Shown: piece by piece, positions 27,701-39,911 of the stretch
How positions within the stretch are numbered: position 1 is the first letter of the stretch
Layout of the letters: every line of letters begins with the position of its first letter
DNA from: Tubulanus polymorphus
Taxonomy: Eukaryota > Nemertea > Palaeonemertea > Tubulaniformes > Tubulanidae
Assembly: GCF_964204645.1 (NCBI RefSeq)
Contig: NC_134026.1
Coordinates: 23,392,650 to 23,456,649 of the forward strand
Length of the DNA: 64,000 nt
Direction of reading: 5' to 3'
Made by a program: the position numbers and the translations under genes
The notes under the pieces: generated by a model
Database searches by the model: none
What the model was told of the DNA's origin: nothing
What the model saw: only the letters and a program-made list of their open reading frames with translations

Positions 27701-30700
27701 TCATAAAACAAAGGAATATTTGTCCTGCATAATTCATCAGATTTTTATAAATGCAGATAAAGAGTGGTCTTTTTTCTATTAGATCTTACAGACACTCCGG
27801 TTCGTGCTACTTATACCTTGTAGTTGCGAAATGTTATCAAATTTTTCTACCAGTTGGGTCTAGCAGAAATAGCATTATCTGGTCGATCCCGTGTTGGCTA
27901 CAAAAAAAGAGAATATTCCGTCTCGATGAATAGGATAATCCATGGATGTGCAAACTAATCAGATGCGAGGGCGAAGATCAGATATAGCTTAGGGTCTCGC
28001 GTCGCATTTTGCCTTAACTACCACTCAGCCACTTAACAGGTAATTTATTGCGAAACATTCATCTATTTGGGGGCTCGATAATGTACAACCGCGGACAAGA
28101 CCTCATTGCATGGATCTTGGTTATAGCGTCAGTGCTACTGGTCATAAGTATCTTGTATCGAGCTGATCATTTGCCATCTTTATTTATGAAGGTAAATTGT
28201 AGAAGTTCGAGCACTCCGATAACTATCCTGTAAATGCGGGCTAAAGATTGGCTTGCGACTGCTTGCAATGCGACGTGGCTGGTTGCGAATAGGTGCTTAG
28301 ATTGGGAGCTTAGGTCGATGGGTCTGTGTCAGGATTGCTGGTGCCGTTTTTCTGAGGCTCACCTAAAGCCCGCAACAATTTTCTCTTCTCCAGTTCATGG
28401 GTTATTGGTTATGCATTGACATAATGATATCAAGGAACTGGTTAGGATAGCTTCCTTAGCCAGGATGTTGCAAGTATGAAACCTGATAATTTCCTTGATA
28501 TACAATTAACACGACTTATGTACGTATCAACTGGTGATAACAAATAGAATAGAACGCATAGCATTTCTTAAACTTTGTTGAAGAACTGTTTTGACATTTG
28601 TTATTTCTAATGCCTCTTGACAGCGTTTTACATCAATTTCTCGCTGTCAAATAATTTATGTTTATTACAACTCGAGCAGTAGCTGTCGAAACAACGAGGC
28701 ATCAAAGCACCAGTTAATGTCTGAAAATGCCGGATATTTGCCGATATGCGAAAAGCATTTTTCCCGGGACATCGATCTGGTACGTCTGACCTAGTCCGAA
28801 ATTACATTAAGCGATGTTTGAAAACAAATCATCGAGCGTAGAAAACGTTTACACAACGCCATCATCGGGTGGTGGCGACATTTCGATATATCGCTCGATA
28901 GTCGTCGCGTTCGTGTGAAGTTGAAATCCCGGTGGGAATGAAATATGACATAAACATCGACGATAACTACCAGAAACATGGCGAAATTGGAATTTTCTGA
29001 AAGTCGGCGCTGTAATGAGACGATGTTAGTCTTTGCGTTCTCCCCCGATGATCGTAGGTACCCCGAGGTGTTGAGATATATATCAAATTGAATGCGTATT
29101 TATTGATCGACCACGCTTACAAGTGGCGCCGCCAAATATGGAAGCTTTCCTATAATTTTCATTGTGGTGAAATAGCATTCGCGATCTTCCCATTCAAAGA
29201 TCTGACTCTGGTGAAAAATTTAACATCCATCCATCTATCAACTATTAAAGAAATCAGTATGAATCGTCTTCAGACAACCTATCTCCACATCTAACCCCTC
29301 TATGATAAAACTGTGACAGAAATGATGAATTAAGAATTTTTGAACCAGCAACTCTTCAGTCAGTAGACATTTATCATATCATATCGATCAAACTCGCAGG
29401 GACCTATCTCAAATCGAGAAAAGAATCAATCTGAATTTATTTTTTTCGAGACGCGATCATCAGAGAATGCCCTGCTTAGTTGATTGTCATCACGGATAAA
29501 AACTTAGGGGGCGATATTTCGATGCCTTAACCTGATTCTGAGTAGATGCAATTGAATTTTACTGTTGCGCTTCCTTGTTAATTAGACATTCTTTCCTGTT
29601 CACTAACTAGAAAAATTAAGCTTTAAGGGCTCGTACGTCTGATTGGTATCTGCAACGACTACTTACTTATTACATGGAAATTACTGGGAAAACATTCAGC
29701 AGCTGTACAAATTGAAGTTTGTGCTCTATTTGTTCCAATGATCTCCAGTTGTGGCGTTTGTCCGCTGTCCGAGGTATGCAATATCTTCTATCAGAAAATT
29801 TGATCGTTATCAGACGGGCTATTTTTTCTCTGGATATCAAAGCGAATGTTCGTCACATTGGTGATGATGGGATGATGAAACAACCAAACTAGCGGTCAAT
29901 TCAATAAAAAAAATCGTATGTTGCTGGGTATATTCTTTACGGGTTACGTCTCGGATCAGATGCTTTGATTATCGGAAAATCGGTCAAGCAGAAAAGATCC
30001 AAATGAGTGTCAAGTCTGGTGACATTTCATCGGAGAAAGAATCTTATCCAAGATTGGTCATCTGTGGTGTCTTCAATGTTTTTTCACATGAAGCAAATGA
30101 AGGTTGGACAATTAAATCCTCGATCAAAGACACAGCTTTCATTATGTAAAGAGCACATTGTTCAATCTTTGTAGTTGATTTTTCAATTGATTGGTTAGTG
30201 TCGCCGCGATATCTATTTTCGTTCATCATTACTGTTCAACTGATGGAGTCAAAGTCAGCAAGTTTGGATATGATTTGATCTTCTGAGCTTCGTGAAAATT
30301 GGACATGAAGATGAAGCCAGTAGAAATGTGATTGCGAGTCCCATTACGAGAATGTGTCAGTCACATCAGCAGAACTTAATAAACTAGGCAATGATTGAAT
30401 CATTGTTCATATAGATTTGCACCGGTTATTGAAAAAGTCTCTTAGTATATCCGTCCATCACGCATACTTCCTCGTGGCAACTTCGATGCATTTAGGTATA
30501 GAAAATCTGTCCAGTAGATATAAAAGCAACGCTTCTGATGACAAATTTGCGAGACAATCTTTGGTAGCAATTTCTTTGGAATCTACCCGCTGGCTGTATC
30601 TGATGCATTGTAAATCATAATTGGACGTAGTTGCCAGTCAATTTATACAGTTTCCGTTTATCATTGCCACTGGTATCTGGCGTAGGCTTCCTGTTACATT

Positions 30701-33700
30701 TTGCAGGTACATTTAAAGAGCCAAATTGATGCTTTTGCTGAATCAGATGAACCTCAAATTATATGAATCTAAGGGTAGATGTGATGGGCTCAGTGTAGTT
30801 ACCATAGCTGTTTTATATAAGCATATATATTATTTCATTCTAATTGACCAATCTCTTTATGTATTTTCAGGCTAGTAAAATCGCGACTACAGCAACGCAG
30901 AAAACTAAAGAAATCGGCCTATCAGTAAACAACGCAGTTATTAAGCCAACTAAGGAAAAGGTTTGTATCGGCAAGTTTCATATTTTTTGTAAAAGCATTG
31001 CTATTCTTATCCTTGAAACAATGTTTCTGCAAATGTTCTCTTCATGTTTTAGGCCTTACTCAGCATTTTGTATGTGTGGTTGCTTTAGAATTTTCTCTAA
31101 AGGCAGGGTGTTGGGTCTCTGTAAAATGTTGAAATGAATAGCAATGACTATTTCTGATATTGATATGAAAATCAATGGTCACGAGTCGACGCATTTGATT
31201 TGAATTTCGTTTTCTTGAATTATATCGATGATGACGTGTAAGATTAGATAGCTCGAATGGAATTCATTTTTAATGATATCATTGATAAACCGCTATTAAT
31301 AAATATGGTGCAATAGAATCTATCAAGCCCGTTTTGAAATGAAAAATTATGAATCATCGTATTTACTTTGAAACTGTTGTTACGCATACTTAAAAAGTGT
31401 GAGATGCCATTGTTCTTGTTAATGCTATTGTATGTCGGTATACTGAGAAAAATGATCTTGTTTCTTGTTCTCAAGACGATATCAAATGTCGGATTTCTTG
31501 TCGTGGAAAAAACATAATCAACACACAACGTGTCCTTGAAGCCTCAATTTACAAGGGTGAATTTGCTAACAATGCCCAGTTTCCAACTCCTTTAAGAGGA
31601 AATAAGCAAAACTTATATACGATATTCTTTTGGAAATTCATGCAATTTAAAAGAATTTTTCTAAATGGAATTTTCATCAAAATAGTTAGTTTCGTGTTTC
31701 CAAACTAGAAACTATTATTCAAATGGAAGACTTGGAAATGCAGATGTATTTCTTTTTTTCGTTATAAATTCATGTGACTAGAACTCTTTTTAGATTACGA
31801 CTCTTAAATTTTTGAAAGTTTCAAAAGTTCCATTCACCAATCTCACACTAGATTTGATACTATTTTACCTACGTACCATTCAGAGGTGGATAGCCTACCT
31901 ATTTGCGATGGCTGCGAAAAGTATGCGGCATGTGGTTAGCAAATTTTGCGATGAGCTTTTTTCCCCCAGAGGAGCGACTGAGCCGTGTGCAAATTTACAG
32001 AAAGATGAGAATCGTGCTGTCATCAATAACGCAACGCCATACTTGTACCTTCCCGACAACCGCTGTACTCTCGTTGTGATAACACTTTTTAAAGGTGTTC
32101 CATCGTTGAAGTCCGTGAAGTCCATTGATTTTAGATAAACTATTCGCAGATAGCACATCCCACCTCACTTTCGTAACGTAATTCAATGATTGAGCGCAGC
32201 GAGGTCGATAGAATCCGTGAAATGCAAGTAATCGCAAACTGAAATGAATCATGTTGACATGAGAATTTCGTTTTAAAAATGTGTCCCCTGTGAGCTTTAA
32301 ATCTACTAATCTAAGGATTACATAATGTCTGTGATTTATATATTACTCATAATGGAAAATGTAAGCAAAAGTAATCGAATATATTCTGATGCGATCGATC
32401 AATAGTTTAATTGGATGTCTGTTCAAATCAATAGATCTTTCAGAATGACAGTAATTAATCATTTGGAAATACCTTAGGAACGTCTCGGGCAGTTAGCTTT
32501 ACTTTTCATTGCTATTCATTTCTAAAGCATGTCCCACTGTTTAGTTTTTTCATGCGTGTCTGTCATACATGTTATACTTTCATTTTTTTTCTTTTGGTTT
32601 ATAGACCTATAGTTATGCAATGCAAAGCAGAATAAACTGACATTCAAACCCTTCTGTGTATAATGTCACTGTTCAATTTATATTTATGATAATCGATGAT
32701 ATGTTGAAAGTTATTTCTGCTCTGTAAAAGTTTGCACCTGGCCAGCTGGTTGCTCTCTCTCTCTCTCTCTTAGCCCTTTAGAATGTTACTTTTTAGTTTG
32801 CATGTTTTACCGCTAGGTGGCTGAAGGCAAACTATTCGAAGGTGTAACAAATAATATGTCTGAATTGGCGGTTAAGGTGAGTATATTTGATGCCTTTATG
32901 TTTATTCAGTTTTTATGTATGCACAGCCTTTCAAATATAGGGATTATATTTTACCTAGGCAGCTCAATTATTCGTTCTAATTATCCTAGATTTAAACAGA
33001 AATGTATAATGATGTATTAATATTAATGATCTAAAAAAGATATATCCTATCAAATATCCGCAATATGGAATGCACTAGAGCCAATGTTCGAATGGCAGGT
33101 AGATAGCAAAGTGATAGAACGTCTCGTTTTCACTTTGGAAAATGTCTCTAAATTTCTCCTTTCCACTTTCCAAAAAGGCAGCAGAATGTGTATTGCATAT
33201 TCTTCAGTGGCGATGATCAATCAGCTACAATACAGTGGACCTTATGAACCTTATCTCTGCTGCATATAACGCGTATTTACATATTGAATTCACAATTTCC
33301 TGAGGACATCGGCGAGATACCAATTGCCCACAGATCTACTGATGCGTGCTAAAAATAATCTAGAAAATCCATTGGCCGATGGATGAACTTGTATTATGAA
33401 GGCTCTAGGCTGATAGGATTTTCCATATTAGCATTTGGTTTGGTCACTGATCACTGGTGCTTGATTGATTCTTGCTATCTGTAACTCGCGTTGATATTAC
33501 GCTATGAATGGTCACTGACCGTTTGTATACACCCCTTTCTCCGGCTCTCTAGATCATTATGATTCTTATATCTCACCGCACTAACATTGTTTATTGGCAA
33601 TCGTCACTAGCTGAAATATATAAATTGCTTTTTTATCATCTCACATTGTATAATGGCTCAGTGATTGGCTCATTTGATTCCTGTAATGATGATGGCCCTT

Positions 33701-36700
33701 AGTAAATAATTATTGGTTATTGGAACGATTTGGTGCTTTTACAATGATCTACAATTAAACTTGTACCAATACTTGAACACCAAGTCCTTAATTTGATTTC
33801 TTTCATGAAGTTATTGATTTCTGGTTCTTGGTTTCACAGAAATTTAGCTCGCTATATTCGCATTTTCTTCCAATTAGAATCAGCAGTAGAATCATCTTTT
33901 GTGAAACCGTGCTCATTATTAATGCACAATAAATGTTATTTAGTTTTGTGCATTGTTGTATTAGAGTAGATTTTAGTTCTGAATCTTCATTTTCAGGTTA
34001 AAGATGGCACATTGCTAAATGATGTGTCTTACCAAATGAACAATTTAGCTACAAAGGTATATATTCACTTATATGGTATGCCTAATATATCATATTTCTT
34101 AGTTACTTATTTGCCTTATATTCATGCACTTGACTTCCTGGGAATCGGTTGTGTTAATAAAGATAACGTTTTTACCGAAGCATACATTAAGTCGTCATAA
34201 TATTTTGATCTATAACACTATTTATTATGTGGCAACAACCTATGACAGTTTCTCTGATATATCTAGCCAATACATTAAGCTCCTATGACTTTGCTGATGC
34301 TCCGGTAAAAACCAGTCTCCTGATTGCTGCATCTCTCTAATGCTACCCCAGTCTCCCTGTCTCATTTGATTTTCCTTATCCAAATACGCACAATTTATGT
34401 CCAATAATGATGTTATGTTTATCGATTGATGGCTTGATGAGTTATTATAGAGATTATCTGTTTTCTAGTGTGTGTTTTTTGCCATGTCACATTACTTATT
34501 GATACATACGATAGTCATAGGTTAATATGGTTAAAAAGGGGTTACATTCTCTGGAAATTACAATCTGTTAGTGTACCGTCAATGTGAGTTTGAGCCAATA
34601 AATCGCAATATGATGAGATCATCGTATCAGATATGTTTTTGATCATGAATTCACTCATAGTCATGAAAAGTTAATAATGATAATGGTAACGTTTCACTTG
34701 CTATCCTGTATAGTCATCAGAGAAAATACCTGATTAATGAAGCCTGAAGCAATTGTGGTTTAACACAAGCGGCAAACACTTATTGGTATTTTGTAGCCAT
34801 AAAAATGCTTCGGCATGTTGGAAGCTGGTTGATTAAAAAAGCTGTGTAACCTTTCAATCACACCTGCTTTTTTATTGTGTTCTGTTTTTCGTAATGCAAT
34901 CAACACTCGAAGCTGTGTGTCATAGTTGATCAGGATTTGCCACAATTTGTTTGATTCAATTAATCAAGCATTGATTCTGTCGAAACACTAAAGCATACCT
35001 ACCACACAACCATAATATGGCGAACAGGGCAGTGTGTATTTTTCTCATTCTATTTACATACATTATCTATCGCCAGTTTCGAGTAGTTTCAAGTCATAAA
35101 AGGGTCTAAATTTGATCTAATTTCATAATAAAATCCTCGGACTTCCATGCTGTTTACATGCCTGAAGGAATATCTGCTTTCTTTTTGTGTAGAATGTTCT
35201 AATCATTATTCTGAGTCCAGTTTTCATCGCAGTTTTAAAAGATTTACTTTTAAATTTTTGTATCTATTGAATGTATTTCATATCCATGAATTTCTTGAAT
35301 GTTTTAAACTCTGAATCATTTGAATAAGTTGCCTAGGTGACAAGAGATTAAAGTGTCTCTTATTCTACCACCAATGGATTTCAGCTGTCAAAAGCAATCA
35401 GATACAAAAAACAAGTGACTCCACTTTCTTTTGAATTAAAAGTAACGTAAGGGACTAAGCAAACAAATTGATAGTCAGGCAGTGTAGAGAGCGTAACTGC
35501 TAACAGCTTTTTCAAATCTAAACTGTCACTGAACAAACTTACACTTCGCAGTTGGTTTCCAGTAAGCTTCATGAGAACTTGAAAATGTAATGGGTTTCTC
35601 TCTATTTTGTGATCGATTTTTCAGATGTCGTCGGCGAGTTTGAAAGGCTGGCGTGACATCTCATCTCTATGGAGTGATCCCAAGACAACATTGGCGACCG
35701 CTGACACATCTCCTGGCGAGGGAACATCTCTGCTCGGTGGCTCTGGACGTAGAAACATGTAAGTATGCAAGATCATACAAGCCAATTCCATTTGTACATA
35801 ATAACAGAAGTAGCTAAACATTTCTCACTTAAGTAGAGGTTGCAAATATTCCATTAACGGAATTTATGTTTAAAGCCCTGCTGTGAATGAAATTGGTCAT
35901 TCGATTTCACAGTTCATATCTCCCGCAGCTGCTGCTAACGTGGATTTCTGATGGGGATTTCTCATACCAGTACATACTGATGTTGGGTGCTATTAATTGT
36001 TCATTACAAATGAAATGCTTATAAGAAGGATTATATTTGAATTTTTATTGTTTCATTAAATCTTTTATTGACATTGTTTATCCTTGTTAACTTAAAATCA
36101 GTAAAAGCAGATTGTGACTGATTATTGAAACTGTTTCATATGTCAGTAGTTATATTGCATAGCAGCAGGAAAATCAGAAAAGGGAATATCAGTATTTAAT
36201 TGCAAGTTTAACTGCCCCATGGACTTCCATCAATATGCCTTTCTTGATATACTGCTCAGAAGTTTCGATATATTGTTGGAATTTATATTGCATTTTCTAG
36301 GGGAAGCAATAACCGTGATGAACCATTGCTGAATGAATTCAGCCCAGACCGAGACACGGATGATGCTTGGAATAACTGGACAGATGATTGGAATGACGAC
36401 CATCATAACACCAACAAAACGACATCTACTCTGAAAGACGAAGAAGGATGGGGACAACTTGATTGGTCGGACGTTGATAATTCACCTACTACTGGCTCTT
36501 CCAATAAAGAAAACAAGACAAAAAAGAACTCTCGAGATGACAAAAACTCATTCAAATCTTCACCAAATCGTAATCAGAAAAATCTACGGAACAACTCACC
36601 TAGGAACTCGGAGCCAGAGGTTGGAAATTTGTTGGACTTCAGCGAAGATAAACCGAATATGACAGTTACACAACAAAGCCACAATAATGACGGTTGGGAC

Positions 36701-36808
36701 AATGATAAATGGGCAGATGATTCGGATGATGAATGGGAAGCTTTAGAATTAGAGCGCAGTAGTCTTACTAGTCAACAGCTCAAAGCGGCTAAAGCAACAG
36801 CGAAATAA
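18751..36808 (+). CDS. ARFGAP1: ADP-ribosylation factor GTPase-activating protein 1
   Basis: Twelve exons encode 548 residues: 18751-18810, 19302-19411, 19537-19708, 19798-20024, 20275-20343, 20616-20715, 20845-20901, 30871-30960, 32817-32876, 33997-34056, 35625-35758 and 36301-36808. Residues 1-~135 are the ArfGAP domain, with the C4 zinc finger at Cys22, Cys25, Cys42 and Cys45 and the arginine finger Arg50 in HRGLGVH, then [13 protein letters not shown]. The central part carries [16 protein letters not shown] and the Ser/Thr/Ala-rich [19 protein letters not shown], matching the curvature-sensing ALPS region. Exons 8-10 are short amphipathic units. The acidic C-terminus has repeated Trp motifs ([37 protein letters not shown]) like those that bind the COPI coat. 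It should hydrolyse Arf1-GTP on Golgi membranes. Intron 7 is about 10 kb, all others under 2.1 kb. A decayed partial copy of exon 5 sits in intron 5. Confidence 0.96.
20300..20521 (+). repeat. 117 bp tandem duplication covering the end of ARFGAP1 exon 5
   Basis: The last 44 bp of exon 5, its GT donor and ~70 bp of intron (20300-20416) are repeated immediately at 20417-20521. The copies differ at only a few bases. In the second copy the exon frame would change Phe to Cys and Gln to Glu. It lacks a proper acceptor and, if spliced in the phase left by exon 4 or 5, meets a stop, so it is most likely a dead exon. Confidence 0.9.
23020..23375 (+). repeat. Dispersed repeat, copy 1
   Basis: Parts of this stretch align with the reverse complement of 57530-57800: the word GGTCAAACTG followed by a tAGACCAGA block, GTGAGTCA..CCAGAACTA, and a segment ending AAGCACAGACCCATTT. 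Similarity is patchy, so the copies are old. A 13 bp perfect hairpin at 23231-23262 is unique to this copy. Nothing is encoded. Confidence 0.65.
23231..23262. repeat. Perfect 13 bp inverted repeat
   Basis: TATGAGCAATCAT and ATGATTGCTCATA flank a six-base loop, with the word CCCATACT on both outer sides. It lies inside the dispersed repeat in ARFGAP1 intron 7. Confidence 0.9.
25399..25500 (+). CDS. Possible alternative first exon of ARFGAP1
   Basis: An ATG opens 34 codons (ending in AEYLMMNGA) directly before a GTAAGA donor, in phase 0. The next ARFGAP1 exon (30871) also starts in phase 0, so splicing would join it in frame to [14 protein letters not shown] and make a product without the ArfGAP domain. 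The 100 bp upstream contain several CpGs. No homology supports the peptide, so this rests on frame and splice site only. Confidence 0.25.
26340..26900. promoter_or_regulatory. CpG-rich block in ARFGAP1 intron 7
   Basis: This stretch has clearly more CpG and GC than its AT-rich surroundings, including GCGGCCGC near 26343 and TTACCGCGGCGAAATT near 26398. Such blocks in invertebrate introns often mark promoters or enhancers. No coding sequence of note was found. Confidence 0.3.
26982..27003. repeat. TA dinucleotide microsatellite
   Basis: About eleven TA units in ARFGAP1 intron 7. Confidence 0.95.
27262..27338. repeat. GAGAGG hexanucleotide repeat
   Basis: About 75 bp of purine-only GAGAGG-type units on the plus strand, in ARFGAP1 intron 7. 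The apparent Arg-Gly open frame is a product of the repeat. Confidence 0.95.
32750..32771. repeat. CT dinucleotide microsatellite
   Basis: A run of CT units in ARFGAP1 intron 8, about 46 bp before the exon 9 acceptor. Confidence 0.9.
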
Positions 36809-38152
36809 ACTTTCTCATAAAAACTGAACTATTTTTCTTAGAAATATCCCAATAGACAGTGGTCTTCATTTTCAGAGTACCTGATAACTGTATATGTATA
36901 GTAATGCTACCTAGGGACAAGATCATATGGTTTGGAGCTTCAATTCTCAGATTAGAATTATTAATTGCTCAAAAATGAACATATACGTATGTATACGTAT
37001 TGTGAGTAGATTATACACAGTTTTCACTGAAATCGTTTCATTCAAGCCTCAGACCCAGTTATTGCCCGGTTCGGTGGTAGTGATACTCTTGCAAGATATG
37101 CATGATGTTGTGTCCTCTCTTTCTGGATATTCTCTGTAGAGGCATGCCGAAAACATTCCTCTATATCCAAAATACTCAATTTTATTTTTGCTTCTAGTCT
37201 TGAATGGTTGGTATTGACGGATATCATCTGGAGCCCACATTTAGTACAGAGCTATAATATAAAGTGATATATCGAGGACACATTAGAGAACTTATTTCAC
37301 TCTTGGAGAACAACAAAATCCAAATCAGATACATTGCAGCGTTAGTCAACAGACTTCCTAAAAAAGATGACAGTATGAATTTTCAAAAGCATTGAAAAAT
37401 TTTTGTATTTTGCTGTAATGCAACTCATCATTTGTAGTAGTAAAAGGTCATGTGAAAGTGCTGATACAAAATATCCTGTTATAATTAGGAAATAGTAAGT
37501 AATTATATGAATTACACTCTTTATGTCTAGATATTCTTCATAGTAATTTAGAATGTCATTATTTTGTAGTTCGATTGATTTTTTGCTTGAAATTTTATAA
37601 GCAAATTACCTACTTTGAAATAACATTAACCTGGCCTCTCAGAAAAAAGGTTGGTTAACAAAATCAAGCTCTTCCTTTGCGTGTAGATGTAATGTAATAA
37701 TGGAAAAGAAATTTGCATCTTAAATTTTTAAAAGAAATATTACCATATTGTTCTCGTTGTCATATTGACCCCTGTGTAGATATATTGTCCGCATAAAAGG
37801 AAAAAGATATTTTTATGTAACAATGAATGAAAGGTATTTACAACTTTTCAGAATGTGATATATGGAAGCATTGAGTTTTGAACTCCAACTAATACAATTC
37901 ATTCTGGTTACTTTAAGCTCATTTACTATTTGCCAGTAGTTGAAGATGATCGTCAGATATAATTTAAGATTTATCATTGTGTCTTATGGTGTCACTGGTA
38001 GTCTTATTTTGAAAAGAAACGACTTTCAATTTTCAGTTTATCTAATGGTCAGAATTACAAGTGCAATAAACTCATTGTGATCATGGATAAACTAGACTGT
38101 AGTTTACATCCATGCTTCGTAATCCTTATTTACCTTATTACCCGGTAGAGTA

Positions 38153-38319
38153 CAGTAGAATCGGCTTAATTCGGATTGTTTGGGGCCTACGAAATTGATC
38201 CAGTTTACGATTAAAAGCCATTTTCTTGTACATAGATGAAAAATGAGAATACAAATATTGTCAGGATTAGACCGAAATCTGGATTAAGCCAATCCGTATT
38301 AACAAGCCGGGTTTGACTG
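38153..38319. mobile_element. Tc1/mariner (pogo/Tigger)-like MITE
   Basis: A 167 bp non-coding element is flanked by TA on both sides (38151-38152 and 38320-38321). The 5' end begins CAGTAGAATCGGCTTAAT and the 3' end, read in reverse complement, CAGTCAAACCCGGCTTGTTA; both then reach CGGATTG. TA target duplication with CAGT termini is typical of pogo/Tigger non-autonomous elements. No transposase is present. Confidence 0.6.
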
Positions 38320-39293
38320 TAGATTCTATCTTGCTTTGAATCCACTCTATGCTCATTGATGGTACAGTATTAAGCTTTTGTTACAGGCTGAGTTGTTTAT
38401 CAAGATATTTGATCCTTTAGTTAATTATTTCAGAAACTGTTCCCTGTAATATGAATGAAGTTTATTTAGACACAAAAGACCAGTACAGAGGCCCTGTAAT
38501 AGGTTGAGGAATAAGTAGCTTTTGGTTACTCGTTGTATGTCATATCAAGTTTTTGGTTCCTTGGTAATAACCAGTGCACCATGGTAGTAAAAATGATGTG
38601 TAGAAAAACTTCGAATAGATGAAAAAAATATGTCATCCAGAAATCAGATTATCCCTTTCATGATTACTTGTGAAGTATTTGTTTCTAAGTGTAAGATATA
38701 AAGTAGAAAAAAATCAAATACTTAATCAGTTAGGGTAAAATGACTACATTTTGTGAATGTGTAATTTATTGTGTAAACTATGTGATTGTTTGTGGATTCG
38801 ATACTGTCAAATTTAAAATCAAGATCTTCTGAATGGCTGGTGAAGGCTTGAATGAACTGTTAATGAAATCTGACAAGATGTAGTATATATTGGAATGCGC
38901 AGGATTCAAAGTTCATGATATGTCCAGTTTATAAATTGCTACGGATGTGTTTAGGGCAAATCTGAATATTTCGCCGCATTTATTTTGTCCAAAGTTTTAG
39001 AAGTTGACGATGTGGTGCTGGAGTTATTGTATAGACTGCAGATGATGATGAATAACATGTATTAATGAGCGATACCTGTACACATTGGACTTGTTTTTGA
39101 TGTGACTTTTAAAATGTTTAAAAAAGCCAGCATGTAAAATATATACATAACGATAACGATTAAGTTTATTTCTTTTAATATTTCTGACTGTTTACACTAG
39201 ATGGATCAACATTTCGATTATCCCAGGTTTGAAACCCTGGTCTGCCAGTGTAGATTTGTAATATTGTTCACAGAAATAACACCAGGGGTTCGT

Positions 39294-39392
39294 TGGCAGC
39301 ACCATTCCCCTGGTGGAATTTATGCGAATTGATGCAATTGTCGGGTAAATCAGTTCACAGAAATTCCGCTAGGGAACCGTATGGTGCTGCCA
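39294..39392. repeat. Imperfect inverted repeat with perfect 12 bp ends
   Basis: TGGCAGCACCAT (39294-39305) and ATGGTGCTGCCA (39381-39392) are exact reverse complements, and the inner sequence keeps partial symmetry around TGGAATTT and AAATTCCG. Probably an old foldback element. Similar words (CACCATCTAGCGGAATTA) occur at 42105-42122. Confidence 0.7.
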
Positions 39393-39911
39393 TCTTCCTC
39401 CATATACTACGGGAATGGTTAGAGTGTAATGAATATTCGTATTCGTTGTTCTGAATATACGTATTCGAATAAAATCTCTGCTATCTCAGTATGATCCAGA
39501 TCCTGGAGACATATTGGATGAAGTTCTAAGCTTGCGCCATACATATATTTTACAACCAACAGAATTGAGAGAAACAAAGCTTTCATTTCGTAAAATATTG
39601 ATTTATTCGTATTTACAATGTACATGCATAAAAATCTATACATGTAAAAGCATGAAAAAAAGAAAGCATCATACATCTTGACGGACTAATCAAAAACAAT
39701 TAGACCTTTCACGGCATGATATCTAAAAACAATTATTTACAAAGTTGAGAGTCAAATCGAAGCACAGAAAGAGTTAAAAACATTTGTTGTTAAAAACTAC
39801 AAAACTGAAAGTTACTCCCGCCACATCTGGCAACCATCATAATAATCTTCCTAGTGACAAATGAAATGCAATAATAATAACAGATTCTTTATATTGTACA
39901 ACACCAACCAA

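Larger units (their letters stand above)
20902..30870 (+). other. Large ARFGAP1 intron 7
   Basis: This ~10 kb intron separates the ArfGAP/ALPS exons from the C-terminal exons. It holds a cassette-like ORF at 21940-22017, a dispersed repeat at 23020-23375, two ATG-led ORFs ending in in-phase donors at 25399-25500 and 28081-28191, a CpG-rich block at 26340-26900, a TA repeat at 26982-27003 and a GAGAGG repeat at 27262-27338. No other convincing gene was seen. Confidence 0.6.
36809..39911. other. Convergent spacer: ARFGAP1 3' UTR side and ARMC1 3' UTR side
   Basis: No coding sequence was found. An AATAAA on the plus strand at 38065-38070 could end ARFGAP1 transcripts, and a minus-strand AATAAA at 39602-39607 lies about 305 bp past the ARMC1 stop. 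The stretch contains a Tigger-like MITE (38153-38319) and an inverted repeat (39294-39392). Confidence 0.5.
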
